Position numbers and translations under genes: made by a program
The notes under the pieces: model-generated
Databases searched by the model: none
Seen by the model: only the letters and a program-made list of their open reading frames with translations
Told to the model about the DNA's origin: nothing
From: Bacteroidota bacterium
GTDB taxonomy: Bacteria; Bacteroidota; Bacteroidia; B-17B0; Aurantibacillaceae
DNA: 64,000 bases
Assembly: GCA_030692515.1 (NCBI GenBank)
Contig: JAUXZS010000020.1
Span: 372,001 to 436,000 of the forward strand
Direction: 5' to 3'
Part shown: one piece after another, positions 7,552-15,831 of the stretch
Layout: each line of letters opens with the position of its first letter
Position numbering within the stretch: position 1 is the first letter of the stretch

Positions 7552-9108
7552 TTAGCGCTGAACAATTACCTTTTTAGTAATATTTTTTTTAAGATTGGTT
7601 TCGTAAAAAGTAAAATGATAAATACCTATTGGTAAATTGGCAAGGTTTACTTGTCTGTTGCTTGTTACATCATTAATATCTATTAGCTTTTGCCCTAATG
7701 TGTTATAAACAGCTATGTTGTAATTACTACTTGCAGGGAGTGCAATTGTTACAATATCGTTTGTTGGGTTTGGGTAAATGGTTATGTTATCCCAAATTGT
7801 TTCGGGTATTGGCGTTAATGTGGGGGTGGTTGGTGTAATTTTAGCAGTACTATCAATAGTCATTAAATAAAACACGCCTTTGTAATTGGTTTGGGTGCTA
7901 TCTTTAGCTTCACTTACTAAATAGTACATGCCACTTCCAGTTTGTCCTATCTTAATAGTACCCCCATTTGCCATTTTTAATTTAGCCGTAGTGTATTTTA
8001 AAACATCAAATTGGTTAATTATTTTTAAGTTACTGTCAATTATAAAAAATTTACCTGTGTTATAAGGATCTATGCCGTTAGAATAATTATACTTTGAACC
8101 TAGACCTATATAGCCATTGTTTTTTGTTTTTTGCAAATAACCAATATCATTAAACGTATAGCCAGTACCAGGTCCACCAACAGAGTTAAAGCTTAAAGGG
8201 AAAAAAGTTGTATTTATAGTATCCTCATTTTCGTTTACCCTAACATGGTATTGTTTTATTTGATATAAAGGATATGTTTGTTGCGCATAAAAATAATCAT
8301 CAAAACTATAGGTATAGCCATGTTTATCTTTTACTATATTGCTTGGAAAAAAATAATTAAATGGAGGGGTACATCTTTTTAACAGGCAAGTATATGTTAA
8401 TACTGATAAGTTTGTATCTAAAATTAGCAATTGCTTTGTAGGGCCTATAGCATTGCCAGCACCATTAATAAATAACCGTAGATTATTAGCATTATCGAAA
8501 ATTAGCTTTCGGCAAAAATATGAGTTTGAACTATCACTTACCACTTTAAAATTTAGTTGTTGTAAGTTTAAATCTAACACCGTAATATTTATTTTTTCGA
8601 AAGTATTAAAATAGTTATTGTTGTGGCCTACCACGTAAAGTTTATTATGATTTAATACCATTGGGCCAGGGTCGTATAAGGTAGAGTAGGTTATTATTGT
8701 TGAATCAAGTATGTTTAAATCATAATCTAATTTAAACACTACCCCATGCGAAAATTTGAATAAAGGTGGCCTAGGGCCGGAGCGTGAGAATGTAAAAATA
8801 AATTTATTTACTGTGTCAATGCACATATCTGCCGCCTCAATATATCCGCCAGTACCCACAAACTTTGTTTTTTTTATAAAACCTTGGCGATGTGTGTATT
8901 TATAAACGTAATGAATAGAGCCACCTATTGAAATAAAACCAAATAACAAACTATCGTGGTGTACGGGAGGATTATTGTAGCGCACATTCCATGCACCATT
9001 ATTTACTCCATATTGATCAAAAAAATACCACTCTTTTACAGTTTGCGCTTTGTTTATGTTAAACAAAAAACAGACTAAAAAGAGTGGTAGTATTTTTTTA
9101 AATTTCAA
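7552..9108 (-). CDS. T9SS type A sorting-domain secreted protein
   Basis: The signal peptide is 'MKFKKILPLFLVCFLFNINKAQ'-like. About 400 residues with propeller-like strands follow ('VHHDSLLFGFISIGGS', 'GHNNNYFNTFEKI'), then a proline/threonine-rich linker and a type A sorting domain ('TIYPNPTNDIVTIALP', 'GIYHFTFYE'). The start is a TTG with an in-frame TAA directly before it, and the signal peptide fits only this start. Its start lies 9 bp behind the stop of the 1238-aa gene, so the two form an operon and may be translationally coupled. The function of the passenger is not recognised. Confidence 0.85.
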   Translation of the reverse strand: MKFKKILPLFLVCFLFNINKAQTVKEWYFFDQYGVNNGAWNVRYNNPPVHHDSLLFGFISIGGSIHYVYKYTHRQGFIKKTKFVGTGGYIEAADMCIDTVNKFIFTFSRSGPRPPLFKFSHGVVFKLDYDLNILDSTIITYSTLYDPGPMVLNHNKLYVVGHNNNYFNTFEKINITVLDLNLQQLNFKVVSDSSNSYFCRKLIFDNANNLRLFINGAGNAIGPTKQLLILDTNLSVLTYTCLLKRCTPPFNYFFPSNIVKDKHGYTYSFDDYFYAQQTYPLYQIKQYHVRVNENEDTINTTFFPLSFNSVGGPGTGYTFNDIGYLQKTKNNGYIGLGSKYNYSNGIDPYNTGKFFIIDSNLKIINQFDVLKYTTAKLKMANGGTIKIGQTGSGMYYLVSEAKDSTQTNYKGVFYLMTIDSTAKITPTTPTLTPIPETIWDNITIYPNPTNDIVTIALPASSNYNIAVYNTLGQKLIDINDVTSNRQVNLANLPIGIYHFTFYETNLKKNITKKVIVQR

Positions 9109-9117
9109 TTAGATAAT

Positions 9118-12100
9118 TTAGTTATTTAAAATTAATGATTTTTTTACAAATTCGCCAGTTTTTGTATTAGTAAGATTAACAATATAGCTGCCTTTTGGTA
9201 ACTGGCTTAAATCAATTTCTTTACTATATACAAACTCACCTTTTGCCACTTCTACGCCTAATACGTTTGTAACGCTAAACTGGGTTAAATTAGTGTGTGC
9301 CACAGCTAAATTTATTTTTCCGGAGCTTGGGTTAGGATAAATTGTAGCGCTGTTTAGTGTATTTGCTACAATTGAATTTATATTACGGCTATTTGATTGC
9401 GCTAACGTTACCACCGCACTACTATCTCCCCAATTAAAATCCATGTTAAAATCTGCATTTAAAATGGCACGAGCGTTATAAACTGCAGGGCCAGCTTCTA
9501 AGGGATGTAATTTGGCAATATCAATTAAAGTTGTTTTTTCGGCGCTGCTGGCTAAACGGAAATTTTGCGTTTTTTTTGCTGCAATAATATTATAAACAGT
9601 AGCTAAATTATTTTCGTATACATTGCCAGTACTCGTGTTTTGTAATAAAACCGCAGCCATACTATAATTTTTAGCAGTTAAATGTTCGTTAACAGTTACT
9701 AGGTTTACCAAGCGTTGATTGTCTGTTGCCGATAGAGATTGTATGGTTAAATTTTTATTATTGCATTTTGCTGTAAACTTATCGTGCCACGCTTTATAAT
9801 TAGCCAATAATGTTGCATTGGCAACCGACATTTTCATTGCCATATTTTCAGTTTCATTTTGCTCATTACCATTATTGCCACCAGCCATTCTGCTGCTGGT
9901 GCCGCACACATAATTATTAGGTGTAGCATTGGCATCAGCTATAATGTTTCCTGTAACACCCGTATACGTTATTTGATTGGTGTTAGGTGTAACCCATTGG
10001 TTTAGCGATGGAGAACTGTAGTAACATTCCATATCATATCCTGGTTGTAAACCACCAACAAATGTATTTTTGCGGTTATAAACATTTACAATACCATGAA
10101 CATCTCCCGTATTACGTAACCACTCCCATCCAAGTTGAATGCCGATTACGCAATTACTTAAGGTATTACACATAACATTAGCATTTGTCATATTCAAGCG
10201 CTGTTCTATCCCTCTACCAGCACTAATATTATTGCTCCAAACAAACATCATTGGCGAGTCGCTTACATCAATACCAATGTTTTGCCAATCTGCACTATTA
10301 CTGCTATTTACAGTGTTTGTTTTTATTTTTGTTTGTGGGCTATTGTAATTACGAATGCCAGTAGCTCCAGCATTAATATTGCTGCTATAATTAATAGTGT
10401 TAAACTCTATATTCGCAAAATTATTAGTTAAATCACTAGACAAGAGTGGATTTAAGGCATTGTAATAGGGTGTTCCCTGAGTAGGGTCAATATTCCCTTT
10501 TATATTTTGTAAAGTAATGGGCATTGCCAATTGATTAATACTATTATTAGCAATACTAAATTTACCAAATGTTTGGTACGCACTTGTTAAGTTAGTTTGG
10601 TTTAAATAAATACCACCGGCCCATGATGCATTTTGCATGGTATTGTAGTTAATTTGTATGTTAGTATTTATATCCTCATTATCTAAACAATAAACCGTAT
10701 TCCAATTACAACCATTAAAGCTATTAGCGTCTGCAATATTACCAGCGTTTGAACCCGATGTATTATCACCACCAACTAATAATTTTTTTCCCCAATTGTA
10801 GTTCCAATTAATAGAGTTAGCTAAACAATTATTTAATGTACTTTTTTGCACGGTTAAGTTATTCCCAAAATAACAATCAATATCTCGGTAATTAGCATAA
10901 AAATAATTGCTTTGTACATTAATGTTTTGAATGCTAAAATTTGCATTACTTCTAATACCCGTTCCCTTTATATTTTGATAGGTATTAAAATAAGAATTAG
11001 CAGAACTAGAAATACAATCAACCCCTAGTTGTCCTCCATAAAATGTATTAGGGCTGCCGCTTATTAAAGCAATGTTTTGTAAAGTGGTATTTTGAATTTC
11101 AATACCTGTAATACCGTATTTACTTGAATAGCCATTATTACTTCCATAAGCTTGATCACGTAATGGATTAAGTTGCTGAAACGAAGAACTAGAAAACTCA
11201 TTACTTGTATTTCCATTTATAATTACTACAGATTTTTCGTTATCATACATGTTAGTATTTGTAATAACTTTAATAATCGAATTATTTTTATTAGAAAAAA
11301 TGCCTTTAATTGCATCGCTTAATCGGGTTGCCGGTTGACCCTTACCAGCAATTCTTTGTAGAGTTAAAAATGTTGATGAGGCAGAATTATTATCATTAAC
11401 TACAATACCATTCCACATTAAACCACAAGGGTGTGCATGTAAATAAGAACCTGAAACAGAGAGATTAGAACCACCATTCATTTTTATTGTGGTGTTTGTG
11501 TGTTGTTGAAATTCCATCCCCCTTATATCTAAAACAACAGGTGAGGTAATAGTTAAATCACCACCAAATCTCACTAATGGAAAAGATGTAAGAGAACCTA
11601 AATAAGAATTTTGCTGTAGCCCAAAGAAAGGATTTGATGTAGGCAACCAAGTACCTCCAGTCGAAGCAGTATAATTATTAACATCAATATTAATGTTCGG
11701 ATTTAAGTCATAATTTTCCCCATCTATTTGGTCTGGCATTAATATGAAATTAAAAGAAGAGCCATTAGGTAATGCGTTAGATACAGATAATAAAGAAGTA
11801 AATAAGTTTGAAGTTGTATTTATAGACCGAATTGCGGTAGTTGATGCGCAAATTATTTCGTTTCCATTATAACTTTTTTCAAGCATAGAATTTGTATACG
11901 CGGACGAACTCCCAATTAATGTTACTGGGGAGGTAGATGGTTGAGTTAAATCTTTATAAATAACACCAGTGTTTCTGTTAGCAACGTATAGAAAATTTCC
12001 AGTCTTATCAAACTCTAACCCTTTAAACTGATTTGCACCAGAGGTATTATATCCTGAATTAAACGAATACAAAGTAGTTGATATTGGTAAACCAGTACTT

Positions 12101-12834
12101 GGGTTTAGAAATAGCATGTTAACATCATTACCTACTGCTCCTCCAAGAAAAGTACCTTCAGTCCATGCTAACTTATCCCCAGCATCAGAAATTTCTAATT
12201 CGCCTGTTTCTGTTTTATCATTGCTATTACTTGTAAAAATTGTTGTGCCAACACTTACAGAATTAGTAACATCATATTTACGTATACCGGAACCAAAAGC
12301 AGTATATAAAAAACGTGTATTGCCAACTTTTTTAGAGAGAGCTAAATTTTGAATCCCCGCAATTAGCTGATCAACTAGTACAGAAGGCCCTGCGCTTCCA
12401 TTTCCATTGTTGGCTTGCATATCTATTATTTTATATCTCAATTCATCAGGTGAACCGCAACATTTACCCTCAAGATAAAATACAAAATAATTTGCTATAC
12501 ATGGTGAATTATCGCTTGAAGGTGCAATAACATATGAGATTGATATCCCTAAGGGACCTGGAGCCAAAACAGTTATGAAAGCTCCAAATTTATTATAAAC
12601 ATTGTTGTTGGCAATGTAAAACAATAATTTCCCCTCAGAATCGTACATACTATTTATTCCGATATTATTATGCGGTGTTGATGTTGAATAAGGTGCGTTA
12701 AGAACTGGTGTAGTTGTTCTTAAATCTAACAAATTGTTCCCAATGTGCCATCCCTTTAATTGGTTTTGCGCAGTCAACACTATGGATAAAGTTAGCCCGC
12801 AGGTTAAAAATAGTTTTTTGATGTTTGTTTTCAT
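9118..12834 (-). CDS. Large T9SS type A protein with beta-helix-like passenger
   Basis: It is 1238 aa with signal peptide (KKLFLTCGLTLSIVLTAQ). Residues ~25-370 look like a beta-propeller ('NSMYDSEGKLLFYIANNN', 'GLEFDKTGNFLYVANRN'). Residues ~430-960 are rich in short Asn/Ser/Ile strands with the spacing of a right-handed parallel beta-helix ('NTTLQNIALISGS', 'QNINVQSNYFYAN'). A helical stretch (~985-1150) follows, then a type A sorting domain ('TIYPNPSSGKINLAV', 'GSYIVNLTNTKTG'). Such proteins are usually surface or matrix proteins that may bind polysaccharide. It heads the operon with the 7552-9108 gene. The upstream 650 bp are AT-rich. Confidence 0.85.
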   Translation of the reverse strand: MKTNIKKLFLTCGLTLSIVLTAQNQLKGWHIGNNLLDLRTTTPVLNAPYSTSTPHNNIGINSMYDSEGKLLFYIANNNVYNKFGAFITVLAPGPLGISISYVIAPSSDNSPCIANYFVFYLEGKCCGSPDELRYKIIDMQANNGNGSAGPSVLVDQLIAGIQNLALSKKVGNTRFLYTAFGSGIRKYDVTNSVSVGTTIFTSNSNDKTETGELEISDAGDKLAWTEGTFLGGAVGNDVNMLFLNPSTGLPISTTLYSFNSGYNTSGANQFKGLEFDKTGNFLYVANRNTGVIYKDLTQPSTSPVTLIGSSSAYTNSMLEKSYNGNEIICASTTAIRSINTTSNLFTSLLSVSNALPNGSSFNFILMPDQIDGENYDLNPNINIDVNNYTASTGGTWLPTSNPFFGLQQNSYLGSLTSFPLVRFGGDLTITSPVVLDIRGMEFQQHTNTTIKMNGGSNLSVSGSYLHAHPCGLMWNGIVVNDNNSASSTFLTLQRIAGKGQPATRLSDAIKGIFSNKNNSIIKVITNTNMYDNEKSVVIINGNTSNEFSSSSFQQLNPLRDQAYGSNNGYSSKYGITGIEIQNTTLQNIALISGSPNTFYGGQLGVDCISSSANSYFNTYQNIKGTGIRSNANFSIQNINVQSNYFYANYRDIDCYFGNNLTVQKSTLNNCLANSINWNYNWGKKLLVGGDNTSGSNAGNIADANSFNGCNWNTVYCLDNEDINTNIQINYNTMQNASWAGGIYLNQTNLTSAYQTFGKFSIANNSINQLAMPITLQNIKGNIDPTQGTPYYNALNPLLSSDLTNNFANIEFNTINYSSNINAGATGIRNYNSPQTKIKTNTVNSSNSADWQNIGIDVSDSPMMFVWSNNISAGRGIEQRLNMTNANVMCNTLSNCVIGIQLGWEWLRNTGDVHGIVNVYNRKNTFVGGLQPGYDMECYYSSPSLNQWVTPNTNQITYTGVTGNIIADANATPNNYVCGTSSRMAGGNNGNEQNETENMAMKMSVANATLLANYKAWHDKFTAKCNNKNLTIQSLSATDNQRLVNLVTVNEHLTAKNYSMAAVLLQNTSTGNVYENNLATVYNIIAAKKTQNFRLASSAEKTTLIDIAKLHPLEAGPAVYNARAILNADFNMDFNWGDSSAVVTLAQSNSRNINSIVANTLNSATIYPNPSSGKINLAVAHTNLTQFSVTNVLGVEVAKGEFVYSKEIDLSQLPKGSYIVNLTNTKTGEFVKKSLILNN

Positions 12835-12962
12835 ATTTTTTATTTTAGTTATTATTTAATTTACATATGATTCTCATTTCTCTAAATACTCTTGTTTCGA
12901 TCAAGATTTTGCTGGTTTTTGCATTTACCCACCCCTCCTCTTAGTTTATTCCAAATCAGAAT

Positions 12963-13124
12963 TTACTGATATGGTTTTGAAGCCTTAGAGGGTGTCTTTC
13001 TCTTAGTTAAGTTGTTATTACTTTGTAGTATAACAAATTCTATTTCAGAAAACGAAACAGTTAACTCCTGAGCAAGCAAAAACATAATTAAAAACTTAGT
13101 GCTACTATCGCTTAACTCTCCCAT
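12963..13124 (-). CDS. Possible 53-aa hypothetical protein
   Basis: This frame is below the ORF-track cutoff. It reads MGELSDSSTKFLIMFLLAQE... and ends in a Lys/Ser-rich tail ('KRKTPSKASKPYQ'). The central segment is hydrophobic. I see no clear ribosome site. The composition is protein-like, but support is weak. Confidence 0.25.
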   Translation of the reverse strand: MGELSDSSTKFLIMFLLAQELTVSFSEIEFVILQSNNNLTKRKTPSKASKPYQ

Positions 13125-13248
13125 TTTTATAATTAAACTTTGCTAAAACATATTGCCCTTGCAACGATTCCTCAATAGCTCCCAGCTATAAAAAGCTACA
13201 GAGAAACCATGGCAAAATGGGCAGTTAATTTTCAAATGTAAATGAATT

Positions 13249-13272
13249 ATTATAATTATATATAATTATAAT
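13249..13272. repeat. 24-bp perfect A/T palindrome
   Basis: ATTATAATTATA followed by its exact complement forms a perfect 24-bp palindrome. It lies between the T9SS operon and the HTH gene. It could be an operator or part of a promoter; A/T palindromes also arise by chance in such DNA. Confidence 0.5.
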
Positions 13273-13485
13273 GTTAAATATTAGTTATTGTTAATATCTA
13301 ATATAAAAGGCATTTTTTTTCGGGGATTTATTAAGAAAACTAGTGATTTATTATAAATTATAATAATAAACAATGTTTAAGTAGGAGGGTGACCAAATGT
13401 TTTTTTACAGAAAAGCCAATAAATACTATTTCTTAATAATAAAGTGGTAATACAAAAAAGAAGAAATGTAAAATTGTAGAAAATG

Positions 13486-13758
13486 CTATTTAGATTTTTT
13501 TTGAAGAAGGGTAATTAAATCTAATTTTTCTAAACTTAAATTTGCAACAAGTTGTCTTAGCCTAAAATTTTCTTCTTCTAACTCCTTCGTCTTATTGCTT
13601 GGTACAGGATTATTTGCTGCTTGAAATTTCTTTTTCCAATTATAAACTGTAGCTAATGTAACACCCATTTTTTTACAAGTATCCTCAATAGAAGTCCCTT
13701 TCTCTATCTTGCTTAAAGCCACTTCAATTTCTTGATCTGTAAATTTACTTTTTCTCAT
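13486..13758 (-). CDS. Orphan IS3-type OrfA-like helix-turn-helix protein
   Basis: This 90-aa protein opens with 'MRKSKFTDQEIEVALSK', which matches the start of IS3-family OrfA proteins (HTH_Tnp_1). The HTH covers residues ~20-45 ('TCKKMGVTLATVYNWKKKF') and a leucine-zipper-like helix follows ('ELEEENFRLRQLVANLSLEKL'). OrfA normally binds the IS ends and is fused to the OrfB integrase by frameshifting. No OrfB frame and no DDE domain lie downstream, and I see no terminal inverted repeats. It is either an IS remnant or a domesticated DNA-binding protein. Confidence 0.7.
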   Translation of the reverse strand: MRKSKFTDQEIEVALSKIEKGTSIEDTCKKMGVTLATVYNWKKKFQAANNPVPSNKTKELEEENFRLRQLVANLSLEKLDLITLLQKKSK

Positions 13759-13866
13759 TTTAAACTATTTTAAACTTTACTAAAAAAAATTGCGTTAAAG
13801 CAATCAATAAATAACTTTTCAATCAACCATTTTTAAGAAACTATAAATTATAATTATAAAATAGCT

Positions 13867-14226
13867 TTAAGAGTAAAAGGTATTTAAATAAATTATAGTA
13901 GCATGGTTTTCAACTAACGTGTTCTTAATACTATTAACTTCCGAAAATAATTCAGAATATTTTGCCTTTAATTCAACATTTTCGGCATAAACAGTATGAT
14001 AATTAATTACTTCATTATGCATTTTAATATGCAACTTACTCCAATCATATATGCTTAACATACTTGTTCCTGTTGCGTTACAGTATTTATCTAGCAGATC
14101 AGAAACCTTAGGGTAATTATCAGAAACATTTGTAGCATTGTAAAAATCATCAATGCATACAGCCTCCTTTACAATTAACTCCCAATCTCCAATAGCCTTC
14201 TTGTCTTTTTTTAATTTTACTTTCAT
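13867..14226 (-). CDS. Hypothetical 119-aa protein
   Basis: The family is not recognised. The N-terminus is basic ('MKVKLKKDKKAIGDWE'), the middle is rich in Asn/Asp/Tyr, and residues ~80-105 form a likely coiled coil ('ENVELKAKYSELFSEVNSIK'). There is no signal peptide. It lies 108 bp upstream of the HTH gene on the same strand and may be co-transcribed with it. It could be a partner of the HTH protein, but nothing in the sequence proves it. Confidence 0.6.
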   Translation of the reverse strand: MKVKLKKDKKAIGDWELIVKEAVCIDDFYNATNVSDNYPKVSDLLDKYCNATGTSMLSIYDWSKLHIKMHNEVINYHTVYAENVELKAKYSELFSEVNSIKNTLVENHATIIYLNTFYS

Positions 14227-14383
14227 AAACTAATCACCATTAAAAAACAATTACTCTATCAAAAATAATAATAATAATTTAATTTTAAAAATTAGATAAA
14301 ATAAGTAATTTAGATGGAGATAAGCACAATAACATCTTTTACAAATTTCATGTGCAATTTAAATTAACACCCTGGTTTATTAA

Positions 14384-14839
14384 ATGAAAAAAGAAACTAT
14401 AAGTATTTTATACGTTGATGATGAGCCCAATAACTTAAATTCATTTAGGGCAAATTTCAGGAAAAATTACACTGTTTATACTGCTGAATCTGCTGATGAA
14501 GGCCTGGCAATATTAAGAACTACCCCCATACAAATAATTATCACAGACCAAAGGATGCCAGTAATTACAGGTGTTGAATTTTTAGAAATGGTTATTAAAG
14601 AGTTTCCTGAACCTATTAGACTGTTGCTTACTGGCTACTCGGATATTAACATAATAATTGATGCTATAAATAAAGGATTGGTGCATATGTATATGATGAA
14701 ACCCTTTAATGAATTAGAAATAACAGTAACTATAAACAATGCCTTTGAAGTTTATTTATTACGCGCAAAAAACAAAGTGCTCTCGCAACAACTTTTAAGT
14801 GTAACAGAAGAGTTAACTACTATTTTAAATAAAAAGTAA
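14384..14839 (+). CDS. Single-domain (CheY-like) response regulator
   Basis: The 151-aa protein consists of a receiver domain plus a short C-terminal helix. Visible key residues are the acidic pair Asp12-Asp13 ('YVDDEP'), phospho-acceptor Asp55 ('IITDQRMP'), Thr83 ('LLLTGYSD') and Lys106 ('YMMKPF'). The 'DQRMP' and 'LLTGYSD' signatures are typical of receivers found in RpfG-like and hybrid systems. There is no output domain, so it should act through protein contacts or as a phosphorelay intermediate. No kinase is adjacent; the soluble PAS kinase at 37.6-38.9 kb is the nearest orphan candidate (inference only). Confidence 0.9.
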   Translation: MKKETISILYVDDEPNNLNSFRANFRKNYTVYTAESADEGLAILRTTPIQIIITDQRMPVITGVEFLEMVIKEFPEPIRLLLTGYSDINIIIDAINKGLVHMYMMKPFNELEITVTINNAFEVYLLRAKNKVLSQQLLSVTEELTTILNKK

Positions 14840-14890
14840 TTTTGTTAGATGAATGATTTTCTTCTTTTGTCCTCCTCTTGAGTAGGTGCC

Positions 14891-14940
14891 TTATTGCGAT
14901 AACTCCTATGTTTGACATTGCTTCCTTCGTCGCAATGACG
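14891..14940. repeat. R1 repeat, decayed copy
   Basis: Only the right arm is intact ('TTGCTTCCTTCGTCGCAATGACG', followed by AGTTAATAAG); the left arm is reduced to TTATTGCGA. It sits upstream of composite copy B just as R1 copy 1 sits upstream of composite copy A. Confidence 0.6.
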
Positions 14941-15061
14941 AGTTAATAAGTTGGAGGTTGAATCTGTAGAATCGTATTTAAGTTTCTAAAGTAATCCATT
15001 TAACCTTCCCCTTTCTTTTGTCTTGACGCAAAATTTTAAAAGGCCATTATGCTTTGGGTGC

Positions 15062-15701
15062 TCCGCTTAAGTGCACGCAGTTTGTCCTCCTCTTGAGGAG
15101 GTGCCCAAAGGGCGGAGGAAGATGAAATTATTCTTTCTTTTCTTAGTATTCAGTTATGATAAATTTCTCGCCTCAACTTTTTCTTGACAAAAAGTTGAAT
15201 AAAAGTCAAGGCTTAAAAAAAATTCTTTGATTTTATTGTTTTACTCACACACTTTCTGGCTCATCGCTAAAAATGTTTGCCAAACATTTTCTTAACGCTC
15301 CGCCCTCTTTCGCCCTGAATGTGACTTCTTTGGAATTATAAACTAGTCAGGGCTCATTGAAATTTTAAACTGGGATTATGCAAAAATGTATTAGCTTAAT
15401 TACATTTTAAAATTACCACTGACTGAAAAACCAAGCCAAAAAATCTTACAGAATTTTTTTAATGCCACTAAACTGTATTTGCTTCGCGTTAGCAAACACA
15501 GCTTGTCCTCCTCTTGAGGAGGTGCCTGAAAGGCGGAGGAGGAATTGTATACTTCCATCATTAATCAAAACATTCAGCGTTATTGCGAGGAGTTTTGCGT
15601 TTAAGCAAAATGCTGACGAAGCAATCTCATCTATTGTTTGAGGCCCGATAGTTATCGGGTATTTCCTTCGTCGCAATGACGAGTTAACAAACTGGTCGCT
15701 A
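15062..15701. repeat. Composite non-coding repeat, copy B
   Basis: It matches 3116-3682 from end to end except for a ~67-bp stretch (about 15244-15310) that replaces 11 bp of copy A. That stretch carries its own palindrome, AAAATGTTTGCCAAACATTTT (15270-15290). The GCCCTGA/TCAGGGC hairpin is kept (15312-15318 with 15347-15353). The A/T hairpin has one altered position pair (AATTTTAAACTG/CATTTTAAAATT). Confidence 0.75.
15578..15681. repeat. R1 palindromic repeat, copy 3
   Basis: The left arm GCGTTATTGCGAGGAG and the right arm TTCGTCGCAATGACG enclose 'CCCGATAGTTATCGGG', a near copy of the central palindrome in copy 2. It forms the right end of composite copy B. Confidence 0.75.
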
Positions 15702-15831
15702 TCAAGCCAGTAATAAATATAATGCTCTTATAATACCCACAATTTGTAAAAAATTAACGTAAAAAGTCCTAACTATTTATTTTATTTGCACCTTAAACTA
15801 AAGCCTTAAAATTGTATCAAATACTTAAAAA

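Larger units (their letters stand above)
12835..13485. other. AT-rich intergenic region
   Basis: The interval must contain the promoter of the 1238-aa gene, but I find no convincing TAnnTTTG element. It holds a possible 53-aa frame (12963-13124, minus), a perfect 24-bp A/T palindrome at 13249-13272, and a good-looking ribosome site (AGGAGGGTGACC, ~13383) followed only by a 17-codon frame. No IS end repeats were recognised. Confidence 0.6.
14840..15831. other. Non-coding, repeat-rich interval
   Basis: Nearly 1 kb separates the response regulator and the barrel-protein gene. It holds a decayed R1 half, copy B of the composite repeat and R1 copy 3. The track ORF at 15446-15676 is read through repeat DNA and is not a gene. 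The last ~130 bp before the barrel gene are unique and must carry its promoter; 'TTATTTGCACC' near 15783 resembles the TAnnTTTG element with one mismatch. Confidence 0.75.

Noticed and set aside
13486-13758. Complete IS3 element
   Set aside because: Only an OrfA-like frame is present; there is no OrfB, no DDE motif and no terminal inverted repeat.
15446-15676. 76-aa minus-strand ORF
   Set aside because: It lies wholly in copy B of the composite repeat and R1; the frame is not kept in copy A.
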